Assembly (NCBI RefSeq): GCF_040361275.1
Contig: NZ_APNH01000004.1
Coordinates: 310,001 to 374,000, forward strand
Direction of reading: 5' to 3'
From: Salinisphaera sp. T31B1
GTDB lineage: Bacteria; Pseudomonadota; Gammaproteobacteria; Nevskiales; Salinisphaeraceae
DNA: 64,000 nt
Position numbers and translations under genes: made by a program. This document shows positions 42,278-51,573 of the stretch, one piece after another. The stretch's first letter is position 1. The number at the start of each line of letters is the position of its first letter. The notes under the pieces are model-generated. The model saw nothing but the letters and a program-made list of their open reading frames with translations, ran no database searches and was not told the origin of the DNA.

Positions 42278-44902
42278 ATGGCGCAAACGACAGTCAAACA
42301 GCTGGCATCGGAAGTCGGAATTCCGGTGGAGCGACTGATCTCGCGCTTGGCCGAGGCGGGTGTGACCGCGTCGTCGGAAACCGATCAGATCAACGATGAC
42401 GACAAGCTCAAGCTGCTGCGGCATCTGCGCGATGTCGGCTCGACCGGTAAAAGCGGCAAGCTGAGCACCGGTGGACGAAGCAAGGTCTCGTTGCGTCGTC
42501 GGTCGACCTCGGAACTCAAGGTCAACACCGGTCGCGGTGCGACCTCGGGCCGCACGGTAAGCGTCGAGGTGCGCAAGCGCCGGACTTATGTCAATCGTGC
42601 ACAGCAGGCCGAGGAAGACAAGGCACGGGAAGCCGAAGAGCAGGCCAAGGCGGCTCAGGACAGCGCTGCACAGGAACAGGCAAAGATCGAGGCCGAAAAG
42701 GCCGAGGCCGAGCGTGCAGAAGCCGAGCGTGCAGAAGCCGAGGCACAGCGCGAGCGCGAGGAGGCCGAACGCCTCAAGGCTGAGGAAAAGGCCAAGCGAG
42801 ACGCCGAGGTCGCAGCCCAGCGCGCTGCCCAGGAGCAGGCCGACCGCGAGGCGCTCGAGAAAGAGCGCGCCAAGCGTACGGTCAAGGTCGACGACGCGCG
42901 CTCGCGTGCGCAGGAAAATCTGCGCCGCGCCGCCGAGAGCCACGGTCGGACCGAAGAGGATGTCGAGCGTGAGCGCAATCGCGGCAAGCGCACGGAGCTC
43001 CATGTCGCCGAGGGCAAGCAGGGCCGCCGCAAGAGCAAGAAGAAACGCGTCACACGGGGCGCCAAGGTCAATGTGGCGACCGATCATGGTTTCGAGCGTC
43101 CGACCGCACCGGTGGTTCGCGACGTCGAAATTCCGGAGCTCATCACCGTGGCCGAGCTGGCTCAGCGGATGGCCGTCAAGGGTGGCGACCTGATCAAGCG
43201 CATGATGAAGCTCGGTGTCATGGCCACCATCAACCAGACGGTCGACCAGGATACGGCGACCATTCTCGTCGAGGAGATGGGCCATAACCCGAAGATGGTC
43301 AAGACTGAAAGCGCCGAAGAGGCGCTGGTCGAGGAAGTACGCGCCGAGGAGCAGGAAGTCGAAGGCGTCTCGCGTGCCCCGGTCGTGACCATCATGGGTC
43401 ACGTCGACCACGGCAAGACGTCGCTGCTCGACTATATCCGTCGTACCAAGGTCCAGGCGGGCGAGGCTGGCGGCATCACCCAGCATATCGGCGCGTATCA
43501 CGTGAAGCACGCCAAGGGCGCGATCACGTTTATCGATACGCCCGGCCATGCGGCGTTCACCCGGATGCGGGCACGTGGCGCCGAGATCACCGACATTGCG
43601 ATTCTGATCGTAGCCGCCGACGACGGCGTCATGCCGCAGACCAAGGAATCGATCCAGCACGCGCGCGCTGCGGGCGTGCCGATCGTGGTTGCGGTGACCA
43701 AGATGGACGTGTCGAGCGCAGACATCGAGAAGGTGAAATCGGGTCTCGCTGCCGAAGACATCATTCCCGAGGATTGGGGCGGCGATATCCAGATCGTTCC
43801 GGTGTCCTCGCACACGGGCGAGGGTGTCGACGATCTGCTCGACGCTATCCTGTTGCAGGCCGAGGTCAGCGAGTTCAAGGCGCCGGTGGATGTGCCCGCA
43901 CGTGGCACCGTCATCGAATCCAGCCTCGAGAAGGGCCGTGGGCCGGTCGCCACGATTCTGGTCAAGGCCGGCACGCTCAAGCGTGGCGACAGTATTCTGG
44001 CTGGCCCGCACTTCGGGCGTGTCCGCGCCATGTTCAACGAGCTCGGCGAGCAGGTTAAATCGGCCGGCCCGTCCATTCCGGTGGAGGTGCTCGGCCTGTC
44101 GGGTACGCCCGAGGCCGGCGACGATGCGTTCGTCGTCGCCAACGAAAAGCGGGCCCGCGAGATCGCCGAACAGCGTGAGGAGCATCGCCGCGAGAACAAG
44201 CTTGCCCAGCAGCAGGCCGCTCGCCTCGAAGAGGTCTTTTCGGCCATCGGAGAGGACGGTCCGGCCAAAAGCAAGGATCTCAATCTGCTCATCAAGGGTG
44301 ACGTGCAGGGCAGTGTGGAAGCACTGGTCGAATCGCTGGGCAAGATCCCATCCGAAGAGGTCAAGATCCGGATCATCTCCAGCGGTGTGGGCGGTATCAG
44401 CGAGTCGGACGTCGAGCTGGCGCTCGCTTCGCAGGCCATCATCCTCGGGTTCAACGTGCGTGCCGATGCCAAGGCGCGGAAGTCGATCCAGGAATCCGGT
44501 GTGGATGTGCGCTATTACAGCGTGATCTACGAGGCCATCCAGGACGTCACCGACGCGGTGAGTGGCCTGCTTGGCACCGAACTTCGCGAGGAAATCATCG
44601 GTCTGGCCGAAGTGCGCGATGTCTTCCGCTCATCCAAGCTGGGTGCGATCGCCGGTTGTCTGGTCGCCGACGGCAACGTCGTACGTGGCCAGCCGATTCG
44701 CGTATTGCGGGATAACGTCGTGATTTACGAAGGCGAACTGGAGTCGCTGCGTCGGCACAAGGACGACGTCAACCGGGTACCGGCGGGCACCGAGTGTGGT
44801 ATCGGCGTCAAGAACTACAACGATATCAAGCCGGGTGACCAGATCGAGGTGTACGAACGCACCGAGGTCCAGAGAGAAGTCCAGACCGCAGAGCCCGCGT
44901 AA
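42278..44902 (+). CDS. infB: translation initiation factor IF-2
   Basis: A GTPase that delivers fMet-tRNA to the 30S subunit. The 874-residue protein has an IF2_N domain ([28 protein letters not shown]), a long charged Glu/Ala/Arg-rich coiled stretch (about 100-260), a second IF2_N domain ([26 protein letters not shown]), and the G domain with GHVDHGKT near residue 373, DTPGHAAF and TKMD. Domains II-IV follow. GGAG precedes the ATG. Internal starts giving shorter isoforms, as in E. coli, are possible but unproven. Confidence 0.98.
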   Translation: MAQTTVKQLASEVGIPVERLISRLAEAGVTASSETDQINDDDKLKLLRHLRDVGSTGKSGKLSTGGRSKVSLRRRSTSELKVNTGRGATSGRTVSVEVRKRRTYVNRAQQAEEDKAREAEEQAKAAQDSAAQEQAKIEAEKAEAERAEAERAEAEAQREREEAERLKAEEKAKRDAEVAAQRAAQEQADREALEKERAKRTVKVDDARSRAQENLRRAAESHGRTEEDVERERNRGKRTELHVAEGKQGRRKSKKKRVTRGAKVNVATDHGFERPTAPVVRDVEIPELITVAELAQRMAVKGGDLIKRMMKLGVMATINQTVDQDTATILVEEMGHNPKMVKTESAEEALVEEVRAEEQEVEGVSRAPVVTIMGHVDHGKTSLLDYIRRTKVQAGEAGGITQHIGAYHVKHAKGAITFIDTPGHAAFTRMRARGAEITDIAILIVAADDGVMPQTKESIQHARAAGVPIVVAVTKMDVSSADIEKVKSGLAAEDIIPEDWGGDIQIVPVSSHTGEGVDDLLDAILLQAEVSEFKAPVDVPARGTVIESSLEKGRGPVATILVKAGTLKRGDSILAGPHFGRVRAMFNELGEQVKSAGPSIPVEVLGLSGTPEAGDDAFVVANEKRAREIAEQREEHRRENKLAQQQAARLEEVFSAIGEDGPAKSKDLNLLIKGDVQGSVEALVESLGKIPSEEVKIRIISSGVGGISESDVELALASQAIILGFNVRADAKARKSIQESGVDVRYYSVIYEAIQDVTDAVSGLLGTELREEIIGLAEVRDVFRSSKLGAIAGCLVADGNVVRGQPIRVLRDNVVIYEGELESLRRHKDDVNRVPAGTECGIGVKNYNDIKPGDQIEVYERTEVQREVQTAEPA

Positions 44903-44928
44903 GCGGGCCGCGGCAGGCGGATATCGCA

Positions 44929-45360
44929 ATGCCGAGGGAATTCACGCGTCGTCATCGTGTCGCCGAAGAGCTCAAGCGTGAGCTCGGGATCTTGCTAACC
45001 ACTGAAGTCAAGGATCCTCGCGTTCGTCTGGTCGCGATTACCGACGTCGAGGTCTCGCCGGATCTGAAATATGCCAAGGTCTATGTCGGCAGCTTTGATG
45101 TGACCGCCAGCGCCGATCCGGTGCCCGATATGCTTGACGGCCTGCGAGCCGCGCGCGGCTTTCTCAAACGCGCGCTGGGCAAGCGGATGCATCTGCGTGT
45201 CATGCCGGAATTGCGCTTCATAGAGGACGCCACCGAGCGTGAGGCCCACCGTCTGGAAAGCGTCATCAAGGCCGCGGTGGACGCCGATCGGGAGCACGCA
45301 GGCGATCCGGAGGATGCTTCGCAGGATCTGCCTTCTTCGTCGGGCCATGGGCCGACGTAA
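44929..45360 (+). CDS. rbfA: 30S ribosome-binding factor RbfA
   Basis: Assists late 30S maturation. 143 residues of KH-like fold: RRHRVAEELKRELGILLTTEVKDPRV, ITDVEVSPDLKYAKVYVG, RALGKRMHLRVMPELRFIEDATE. An acidic Ser-rich tail overlaps the truB start by 14 bases, so the two are translationally coupled. Confidence 0.96.
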   Translation: MPREFTRRHRVAEELKRELGILLTTEVKDPRVRLVAITDVEVSPDLKYAKVYVGSFDVTASADPVPDMLDGLRAARGFLKRALGKRMHLRVMPELRFIEDATEREAHRLESVIKAAVDADREHAGDPEDASQDLPSSSGHGPT

Positions 45361-46270
45361 ACGCGGGCGCGATATCGACGGCATCGTCCTGTTGGACAAA
45401 CCGCTGGGCTGTTCGTCGAATTCCGCGCTTCAGCGCGTCCGGCGCGCCTTCGATGCTCGCAAGGCCGGCCATACCGGCAGTCTCGACCCGCTGGCCAGCG
45501 GGCTGTTGCCGGTCTGCCTCGGGGAGGCGACGAAGGTGTCGTCGTATCTGTTGGCGGCGGACAAACGCTATCGGGTGACCGCCTTGCACGGTATCCAGAC
45601 CGCGACCGGCGACCGCGAAGGCGAGGTCATTGCCCGTAGCGATGTGCCCATGCCGGATCGCGAGCGCCTGGATGCCCTCCTGGCCGATTTCGTCGGCGCG
45701 CAGCAGCAGATTCCGCCGATGTACTCGGCGCTCAAGAAGGACGGCAAGCGTCTCTACGAACATGCGCGCGCCGGGGAGACCATCGAACGCGAGCCGCGCG
45801 ACATTACCGTGCATGAAATCCAGCTGCTGGACTGCGACGCTGAGTCGTTTACGCTCGAAGCGCGCGTATCCAGCGGCACCTATATCCGGACCCTGGTCGA
45901 GGATATCGCAGCCGCCTGGGGCGGAGTCGCCCATGTGGGCACGCTCCATCGCACCGCCATTGGGAGATTGGGTCGCGACCTGGGCATGACCCCGTTGGCC
46001 GAGATCGAAGCGCGTGCCGAGCGCGGCGATGACCTCGGCGACTGGCTGTTGCCGGTGTCGATTGCGATCGCCGACCGGCCCCGGGTCGTGCTCGATGCCG
46101 ATCGTGCCGCCGCCATGGGCCACGGACGGGCGGTGGAGTGCGATGTGCCTGCCTCGCAAGCCGAAACGCTGCGAATCGAGGACGAGCAAGGCTGTCTGCT
46201 CGGTCTGGGCTATATCGACGATGCCGGTCGTTTGGCCCCGCGCCGGCTGTTTGCACGCGCGCAGCGCTGA
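45347..46270 (+). CDS. truB: tRNA pseudouridine-55 synthase TruB
   Basis: Makes pseudouridine 55 in the tRNA T loop. 307 residues: DGIVLLDKPLGCSSNSALQRVRR, the catalytic motif KAGHTGSLDPLASGLLPVCLGEATK with the active Asp, PPMYSALKKDGKRLYEHARAG, SSGTYIRTLVEDI and a C-terminal PUA-like domain. ATG 45347, inside the end of rbfA, gives the normal start. Confidence 0.97.
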   Translation: MGRRKRGRDIDGIVLLDKPLGCSSNSALQRVRRAFDARKAGHTGSLDPLASGLLPVCLGEATKVSSYLLAADKRYRVTALHGIQTATGDREGEVIARSDVPMPDRERLDALLADFVGAQQQIPPMYSALKKDGKRLYEHARAGETIEREPRDITVHEIQLLDCDAESFTLEARVSSGTYIRTLVEDIAAAWGGVAHVGTLHRTAIGRLGRDLGMTPLAEIEARAERGDDLGDWLLPVSIAIADRPRVVLDADRAAAMGHGRAVECDVPASQAETLRIEDEQGCLLGLGYIDDAGRLAPRRLFARAQR

Positions 46271-46329
46271 GTTGGCCCGATGCCGGGCAACCAATGGGTG
46301 ATTGACGGCATCGGTCCCGCGAAACTGTG

Positions 46330-46359
46330 TTGTACAGCGCGGTGACAAGCCGCTAGAAT
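46330..46359 (+). promoter_or_regulatory. probable rpsO promoter
   Basis: TTGTAC (46330-46335), 18 bp, TAGAAT (46354-46359). Initiation near 46366 would give a leader of about 165 bases containing the folded element at 46408-46477. Upstream, CCGATGCC and GGCATCGG (46277-46284, 46307-46314) form another inverted repeat near the truB end. Confidence 0.55.
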
Positions 46360-46365
46360 ATGCGC

Positions 46366-46530
46366 CTCGCGGCACAGGCGGCTGCTGCCCGGTGAATGGA
46401 TTGCACGGGCTTTTTCCAAACCGTTCAGTGGGGATGAGAGCAAACGGCTCACCCCGGTTCGCTGTTTGGAAAAGGCCGGGCTTTCCAGCTGGGCGGGGCT
46501 GCGGTGTTTGTATTGTTATTTGGAGTAAAC
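46366..46530 (+). promoter_or_regulatory. structured rpsO leader, candidate S15 autoregulatory RNA
   Basis: A 14-bp stem (46408-46421 with 46464-46477, one G-U) encloses an inner hairpin GGGG-A-TGAG / CTCA-CCCC (46430-46438 with 46448-46455, A46434 bulged). The inner loop AACG (46443-46446) can pair with CGTT (46422-46425), forming a pseudoknot. AACCG (46419-46423) can alternatively pair with CGGTT (46455-46459). Mutually exclusive pairings before an S15 gene suggest translational feedback, known for several unrelated rpsO leaders. Confidence 0.55.
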
Positions 46531-46800
46531 ATGGCCCTGTCCACCGAAGAAAAAGCCGAAGTCATCAACAAGCACAGTCGTGGTACCGGTGACACCGGCT
46601 CTCCCGAGGTGCAAGTTGCCTTGCTGACGACTCGTATCAGTCAGCTCGGTGCCCATTTCGATAAGCACAAGGCCGATCATCATTCGCGCCGTGGTCTGCT
46701 CAAGATGGTCAACCAGCGCCGCAAGCTGCTGGACTACATCAAGCGCCACGATGCTTCGCGCTACAAGGCCTTAATCAGCGACCTGGGCCTGCGTCGCTAA
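46531..46800 (+). CDS. rpsO: 30S ribosomal protein S15
   Basis: An 89-residue primary 16S rRNA-binding protein. [50 protein letters not shown] and [21 protein letters not shown] are the family sequence throughout. ATG 46531 has TGGAG five bases upstream; the longer frame is not conserved. It is followed by a terminator and pnp. Confidence 0.98.
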   Translation: MALSTEEKAEVINKHSRGTGDTGSPEVQVALLTTRISQLGAHFDKHKADHHSRRGLLKMVNQRRKLLDYIKRHDASRYKALISDLGLRR

Positions 46801-46826
46801 GCGGCAACGCATAGAGCGCCCAATGC

Positions 46827-46863
46827 AAAGCGCCCCTCGGTGATCCGAGCCGGGCGCTTTTTT
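46827..46863 (+). terminator. Rho-independent terminator between rpsO and pnp
   Basis: A long stem, AAAGCGCCC plus CTCGG against CCGAG plus GGGCGCTTT (two unpaired bases on the right arm), with a 4-base loop, ends in six T. pnp starts 27 bases downstream, so read-through is likely, as in E. coli. Confidence 0.85.
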
Positions 46864-46889
46864 GTTTGAAGAATAAACAGGAACATACC

Positions 46890-49016
46890 GTGAGCAACGT
46901 CACAGTAACCAGCAAGCAGACATTCCAGTACGGCGCGCACGCCGTGACCCTGGAGACCGGCGAGATTGCCCGTCAGGCCGACGGTGCGGTCAAGGTGAGC
47001 ATGGGCGATACCGTCGTGCTCGTCACCGCCGTGGGCAAGAAGGAAGCAGCGCCGAACGCCGCCTTCTTCCCGCTGACCGTCAATTATCAGGAACGCACCT
47101 ATGCCGGCGGCAAGATTCCGGGCGGGTTTTTCAAGCGTGAGGGCCGGCCGGGCGAAAAGGAAACCCTGACGTGCCGCCTGATCGACCGTCCCATTCGTCC
47201 GCTGTTCCCGAAGGGCTTTTATAACGAAGTCCAGATTGTCGCTACGGTCATGTCGGTGGACCCCGAGATCGATTCCGACATCCCGGCAATGATCGGCGCC
47301 TCAGCGGCTCTGGCGATCTCCGGCATGCCGTTTGCCGGGCCGATCGGCGGTGCGAGAGTCGGCTATGCCGACGGCGAGTACGTGCTCAACCCGAGCGCGT
47401 CCCAGCTCAAGGCAGGCGAGCTCAACTTGGTCGTCGCCGGCACCAGCGATGCGGTGCTCATGGTGGAATCGGAAGCCAAGCAGCTCTCCGAAGAGATCAT
47501 GCTTGGCGCCGTATTGTTCGGCCACGAACAGCTTCAGGTGGCGATCCAGGCAATCGAGAAGCTGGCGGCCGAAGCTGGCAAGCCGAGCTGGGACTGGCAG
47601 GCTGCACCCACCGATGAATCGCTCGCTCAGGCAGTCGAGCGGGTGGCCAAGGACGACGTGACCGCGGCCTACCAGATCGCCGACAAGCAGGATCGCGGCG
47701 CTCGCCTGTCCGAGATCAAGGAAGCCGTCGTAGCCGAGCTGGCCGTGGAAGAGGGCGAGAACGGCTGGAGCCGTGATGAGGTCAAGGGCGCGCTTGGTGC
47801 GCTCGAGAAGAGGACGGTTCGCTCGCGTATTCTCGAAGGCGAGCCGCGGATCGACGGGCGTGATACCCGTACCGTGCGCCAGCTGACCATCCGTACCGGC
47901 GTTCTGCCGCGTACTCATGGTTCGGCCCTGTTCACCCGAGGCGAAACTCAGGCGCTGGTCGTGTCGACCCTGGGCACCGGTCGGGACGCGCAGATGATCG
48001 ACGCCGTCGAAGGCAAGTACGACGATCCGTTCATGCTGCACTACAACTTCCCGCCGTATTGCGTGGGCGAAACCGGCTTCATGGGTAGCCCCAAGCGTCG
48101 CGAGATCGGCCACGGCAAGCTCGCCAAGCGCGCGATCATGGGCGTGCTGCCGGACCTGGAGAAGGAATTCCCCTACGTCATGCGTGTGGTCTCCGAGGTC
48201 ACCGAGTCCAACGGCTCATCGTCAATGGCTTCGGTGTGCGGCACGAGTCTGGCGCTGATGGACGCCGGCGTGCCGATCAAGGCACCGGTAGCCGGTGTGG
48301 CCATGGGGCTGATCAAGGAGGGCGACAAGTTCGCCGTGCTGACCGATATTCTCGGCGACGAGGATCACCTGGGCGACATGGACTTCAAGGTGGCCGGTTC
48401 CACCGAGGGCGTGACCGCGCTGCAGATGGACATCAAGATCGGCGGTATCACGCGCGAGATCATGGAAGTCGCACTGGACCAGGCCAAGGAAGGGCGGTTG
48501 CATATCCTGGGCGTCATGGCCGAGGCTATCGACAAGCCGCGCGAGGAAGTCTCGGAATGGGCGCCGCGTATCTTCACGATCAAGATCGATTCCGACAAGA
48601 TTCGTGACGTCATCGGCAAGGGCGGCGCGACCATTCGCTCGATCACCGAAGAGACCGGCGCGAGCATCGACATCGAGGACGACGGCACGATTCATGTCGC
48701 GGCAGTCGACAAGGAAGCCGCCGACATGGCGATCAAGCGGATCGAGGATATCACCCGCGATATCGAGGCCGGCCAGGTCTACGAAGGCAAGGTAGTGCGC
48801 ATCGTCGACTTCGGCGCGTTCGTCAACCTGGTGCCCGGACGTGACGGGCTGGTGCATATCTCGCAGATTGCCGACCACCGTGTGGAAAAAGTCAGCGACG
48901 AACTGTCGGAAGGTCAGATCGTTAAGGTCAAGGTGCTGGAAGTCGATCGTCAGGGACGTGTGCGCCTGTCGATGAAGGAGCTGGCCGAGTCGGAATCCGC
49001 CGACGCCGAGGGCTGA
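46890..49016 (+). CDS. pnp: polynucleotide phosphorylase
   Basis: A 3'-5' phosphorolytic exoribonuclease of the degradosome. 708 residues: two RNase PH domains ([29 protein letters not shown] in the first; [16 protein letters not shown] and [15 protein letters not shown] in the second), KH ([21 protein letters not shown]) and S1 ([31 protein letters not shown]). The start is taken as GTG 46890 because AGGA lies 7 bases upstream and the family begins there; the longer TTG frame overlaps the terminator. Confidence 0.97.
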   Translation: MSNVTVTSKQTFQYGAHAVTLETGEIARQADGAVKVSMGDTVVLVTAVGKKEAAPNAAFFPLTVNYQERTYAGGKIPGGFFKREGRPGEKETLTCRLIDRPIRPLFPKGFYNEVQIVATVMSVDPEIDSDIPAMIGASAALAISGMPFAGPIGGARVGYADGEYVLNPSASQLKAGELNLVVAGTSDAVLMVESEAKQLSEEIMLGAVLFGHEQLQVAIQAIEKLAAEAGKPSWDWQAAPTDESLAQAVERVAKDDVTAAYQIADKQDRGARLSEIKEAVVAELAVEEGENGWSRDEVKGALGALEKRTVRSRILEGEPRIDGRDTRTVRQLTIRTGVLPRTHGSALFTRGETQALVVSTLGTGRDAQMIDAVEGKYDDPFMLHYNFPPYCVGETGFMGSPKRREIGHGKLAKRAIMGVLPDLEKEFPYVMRVVSEVTESNGSSSMASVCGTSLALMDAGVPIKAPVAGVAMGLIKEGDKFAVLTDILGDEDHLGDMDFKVAGSTEGVTALQMDIKIGGITREIMEVALDQAKEGRLHILGVMAEAIDKPREEVSEWAPRIFTIKIDSDKIRDVIGKGGATIRSITEETGASIDIEDDGTIHVAAVDKEAADMAIKRIEDITRDIEAGQVYEGKVVRIVDFGAFVNLVPGRDGLVHISQIADHRVEKVSDELSEGQIVKVKVLEVDRQGRVRLSMKELAESESADAEG

Positions 49017-49036
49017 TACGTATCGGTCGAATGATC

Positions 49037-49065
49037 AAAAGGCGCCTTCGGGCGCCTTTTTTTTT
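49037..49065 (+). terminator. Rho-independent terminator of pnp
   Basis: AAAAGGCGCC and GGCGCCTTTT form a perfect 10-bp stem with a TTCG tetraloop (49047-49050), followed by nine T in total. An ideal terminator. Confidence 0.95.
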
Positions 49066-49297
49066 GCCGGCGGGTCATATTCGCGGGATCGGGGCGGCTC
49101 TGCCTGTTTCCGTTCGCGGAACAGATCACGGCATATCACGGTGAGGGCGCCGCTCTGCCACCTCCCGCCGGTCCCGGGTAGCGCGGCCGGGTGCGCTCGC
49201 GAACGGATGATCGGTGGAAGAGGGTCGGTCGACACGCCGAGTGATGTGAACCGGGCGTCCTGAAGGTCCACCGTATCGCGATTGGTTGATCGCAGCC
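49066..49297. other. non-coding stretch between pnp and the candidate small RNA
   Basis: No convincing open reading frame, promoter or repeat was found here on either strand. Short frames that cross it lack ribosome sites and family resemblance. Together with the small RNA and its promoter it forms the 459-bp gap between pnp and phaR. Confidence 0.5.
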
Positions 49298-49391
49298 AAA
49301 AAAAAGCCCCCTAGGGTAAGGGGGCAAAGTGCGAGAAAGGCCGTTAGGCCTTTCGGAGGAGATTAGGTTGTCAGCGTGTCTGCTGATGTTG
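49298..49391 (-). ncRNA. candidate trans-acting small RNA (about 94 nt)
   Basis: On the minus strand a near-consensus promoter is followed by a transcript of about 94 bases ending in a terminator. The RNA folds as follows: hairpin 1 (TCAGC/GCTGA), an unpaired stretch with CTAATCTCCTCC (about 49354-49365), hairpin 2 GAAAGGCC-TAAC-GGCCTTTC (49335-49354), then terminator hairpin GCCCCC/GGGGGC (49306-49325) and eight U. The exposed CTCCTCC is complementary to ribosome-binding sites. It contains no open reading frame worth calling. I do not recognise it as a known family. Confidence 0.6.
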
Positions 49392-49397
49392 CGTTGC

Positions 49398-49426
49398 AGT
49401 ATAGGGCCGTCTACGACTTTAGTCAA
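49398..49426 (-). promoter_or_regulatory. promoter of the candidate small RNA
   Basis: Minus-strand TTGACT (49421-49426), exactly 17 bp, TATACT (49398-49403): five of six matches to consensus in each box. The start would be near 49391. It lies 50 bases downstream of the phaR stop and reads away from phaR in the same direction. Confidence 0.75.
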
Positions 49427-49475
49427 ATACTTCGTGGACAAATTGCCAACAACTTATCAATGATCACGATTGGCT

Positions 49476-50000
49476 CTAGTTATGACCCGTCGTGTCATCT
49501 TTAGTTTCGGCCGTGGTGCGATTTTCTGAAGTCTCCTCGGCTTTTTCGCGGCGCTTGAGGTTGGCGAGGAATTCGCGACGTACGGTCCGCCAGATGGGCA
49601 CCTGATACTGCGACAGCTCGCGGAGCGTCACCAACGGGTTGTTTGCGCCGATCAGCCGGCGCATGCGGTCCTTGAACTGCTGCTGTTGTTCGGAAAAGAA
49701 TTCCAGGGACAGCTCCAGATAGGAGCTGACCGTGCTCTGCATCGAGTCGCCGTAAAAGCGGATGATGTTGCGCAGCACTTCCGTACGGAATATCGGATCT
49801 CCGCCTTCTTCCTGCTCGCTGATCACCTGCAGCAGGATCGTGCGGGTGATGTCATCACCGCTGCGCTTGTCGATCACTTGAAAATCCTCGCCGCGGATCA
49901 CCAGCTGGCGGATATTTTCCAGCGTGATGTATCGGCTGACCTCGGTGTCGTACAGACGCCGATTCGGATACTTCTTGATGATCCGTTTTTCCTCACTCAT
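49476..50000 (-). CDS. phaR: polyhydroxyalkanoate synthesis repressor PhaR-type regulator
   Basis: A DNA-binding regulator of polyhydroxyalkanoate storage genes. The 174-residue protein begins with the diagnostic domain RIIKKYPNRRLYDTEVSRYITLENIRQLV, then the PHB accumulation regulatory segment TRTILLQVISEQE and helices around VLRNIIRFYGDSMQSTVSSYLELSLEFF, with a charged tail. ATG 50000 is chosen; ATG 50012 is possible. No pha synthesis genes are in the window, so its targets are elsewhere. Confidence 0.9.
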   Translation of the reverse strand: MSEEKRIIKKYPNRRLYDTEVSRYITLENIRQLVIRGEDFQVIDKRSGDDITRTILLQVISEQEEGGDPIFRTEVLRNIIRFYGDSMQSTVSSYLELSLEFFSEQQQQFKDRMRRLIGANNPLVTLRELSQYQVPIWRTVRREFLANLKRREKAEETSENRTTAETKDDTTGHN

Positions 50001-50105
50001 CGCGGGCCCCATCGTGTGCCAGGCAATGACTTGTTGCATTGCGGTATAACGATTGTGCCAGATCGTGTGCTTGTTTGGGCAGACGAAGGCGAGCGGTCGC
50101 CGGAC

Positions 50106-50136
50106 AAAAAAAACGCCCGCCGGGATCGGCAGGCGT
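50106..50136 (-). terminator. Rho-independent terminator of dksA
   Basis: On the minus strand, ACGCCTGCCG pairs with CGGCGGGCGT (50127-50136 with 50113-50122; one G-U) around a 4-base loop, followed by a run of T (A at 50106-50113 on the plus strand). Confidence 0.88.
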
Positions 50137-50162
50137 CGAGAGCCACGGCCCGGTGCGGTCGA

Positions 50163-50606
50163 TCAACGTCCGAGCTGACGCTCGCGAATTTCGTCGAGGC
50201 TCTTGCAATCGACACACAGGGTGGCGGTCGGCCGTGCTTCCAGACGACGGATGCCGATCTCGGTCCCACAAGTGTCGCAGAAGCCGTACTCGTCGCGGTC
50301 GACCCGGCCGATGCCCTGGTCGATCTTGCGAATCAACTTGCGTTCGCGATCACGGGTACGCAGCTCCAGGCTGAACTCGGACTCCTGGCTTGCCCGGTCG
50401 GTCGGATCGGGAAAGTTCGCGGCCTCGTCCTTCATGTGGTGCATGGTGCGATCGACCTCTTCCATGAGTTCGCGCTTCCAGTTCACCAGGATGCTGCGGA
50501 AGTGATCGCGCTGCGCCTCATTCATGTACTCCTCACCCTCTTTCGGGGTGTAGGGTGTAAACTGCTGAGGCGCATCAAGTTTTGATGCTTTCGAGGTGGC
50601 AGCCAT
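50163..50606 (-). CDS. dksA: RNA polymerase-binding transcription factor DksA
   Basis: Enters the polymerase secondary channel and, with ppGpp, mediates the stringent response. 147 residues: coiled coil with the acidic tip (MHHMKDEAANFPDPTDRASQESEFSLELRTRDRERKLI region) and a zinc finger CDTCG...CVDC (GFCDTCGTEIGIRRLEARP, then TLCVDCK). The ATG at 50606 gives the usual start; the longer frame is unsupported. It has its own terminator. Confidence 0.97.
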   Translation of the reverse strand: MAATSKASKLDAPQQFTPYTPKEGEEYMNEAQRDHFRSILVNWKRELMEEVDRTMHHMKDEAANFPDPTDRASQESEFSLELRTRDRERKLIRKIDQGIGRVDRDEYGFCDTCGTEIGIRRLEARPTATLCVDCKSLDEIRERQLGR

Positions 50607-50748
50607 GGTGGCCTCGTGTCGGAAAACAGCGCGTACGTTTAGCAAATAAATCGCATTGGTGCAATATATGGTGTGCACAGATGCGCCGCTGCGGCTGATC
50701 TGGCAGACTCGCGCCGTTTCCACCGACCCGTCTCGCGACGCCCGCCCT

Positions 50749-51573
50749 ATGAGCCTTGGCGCCCTGTTATTCGATGTCGACGGCACGCTCGCCGATACCG
50801 AGCCCGACGGCCACCTGCCGGCCTACAATCGCGCGTTCCGTGAGCACGGACTGGAGTGGCGATGGACCAAGGCGTTGTATCGCAAGCTCCTGCTGATCTC
50901 TGGCGGTCGTGAGCGAATCGATCACTATCTGGACAATTACGATCCGGCGCTGGGCGAGCACGATGCCAGCGTGCGGAGCGACCGACAGGCCTGGATTGAA
51001 CGCCTTCATCAGAGCAAATCCCGTCATTTCCGCGAACGGCTGGAACAGGGCGAAGTGCCGCTGCGGCCCGGTGTTGCGCGGCTGATGAAGGAGGCCGGCG
51101 AGGCCGGAATGCGGATCGCCATCGTCACCAATGCGACCCGCGCGACGCTCGAACCGTTTTTGGATCACGCCCTCGGCGATGCCTTGCGGGGCTATGTGGA
51201 ACTGACCGTCTGCGGCGACGAGGTCGACCGGAAGAAGCCGGCGCCCGACCCCTACCGCCTGGCCTGCGAACGTCTGGGTTGTCGTCCGTCCACCTGTATT
51301 GCGGTCGAGGATTCCAATGCCGGCGCGACCGCTGCCTATGCCGCGCGTATTCCCGTGCTGGTCACCATCAACGACGATACACGCCGGCAGCGCTTCAACG
51401 CGGCCAGCGCGGTGGTGGACTCGCTCGGCGAGCCCGGCCAGCCGGTGCGGATTATCCGCTCGCCGGGATTCGACTTCGAGTATGTCGATCTGGCGGTGCT
51501 GCGCCGGATCAATGCCGCGTCCCGCGACGGTAGCCGGCCGGAGGATCCCGATCGCGCGTCCGCGGACGACTAG
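50749..51573 (+). CDS. HAD-superfamily hydrolase, CbbY/phosphoglycolate phosphatase-like
   Basis: A 274-residue haloacid-dehalogenase phosphatase. Motif I DVDGTLADTE holds the nucleophile Asp; motif II is IVTNAT; motif III has the Lys in DRKKPAPDPY; motif IV is AVEDSNAGATAA. A cap domain (about 20-110) places it with CbbY-like phosphatases acting on sugar phosphates. The substrate is unknown. ATG 50749 begins right before motif I. Its stop overlaps the opposing cysZ stop by 4 bases. Confidence 0.88.
   Translation: MSLGALLFDVDGTLADTEPDGHLPAYNRAFREHGLEWRWTKALYRKLLLISGGRERIDHYLDNYDPALGEHDASVRSDRQAWIERLHQSKSRHFRERLEQGEVPLRPGVARLMKEAGEAGMRIAIVTNATRATLEPFLDHALGDALRGYVELTVCGDEVDRKKPAPDPYRLACERLGCRPSTCIAVEDSNAGATAAYAARIPVLVTINDDTRRQRFNAASAVVDSLGEPGQPVRIIRSPGFDFEYVDLAVLRRINAASRDGSRPEDPDRASADD

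Noticed and set aside
41780-44185. 801-residue antisense frame across nusA-infB
   Set aside because: A shadow of the infB coding strand. The leucine-rich low-complexity stretch is the complement of the Glu/Ala repeat of IF-2.
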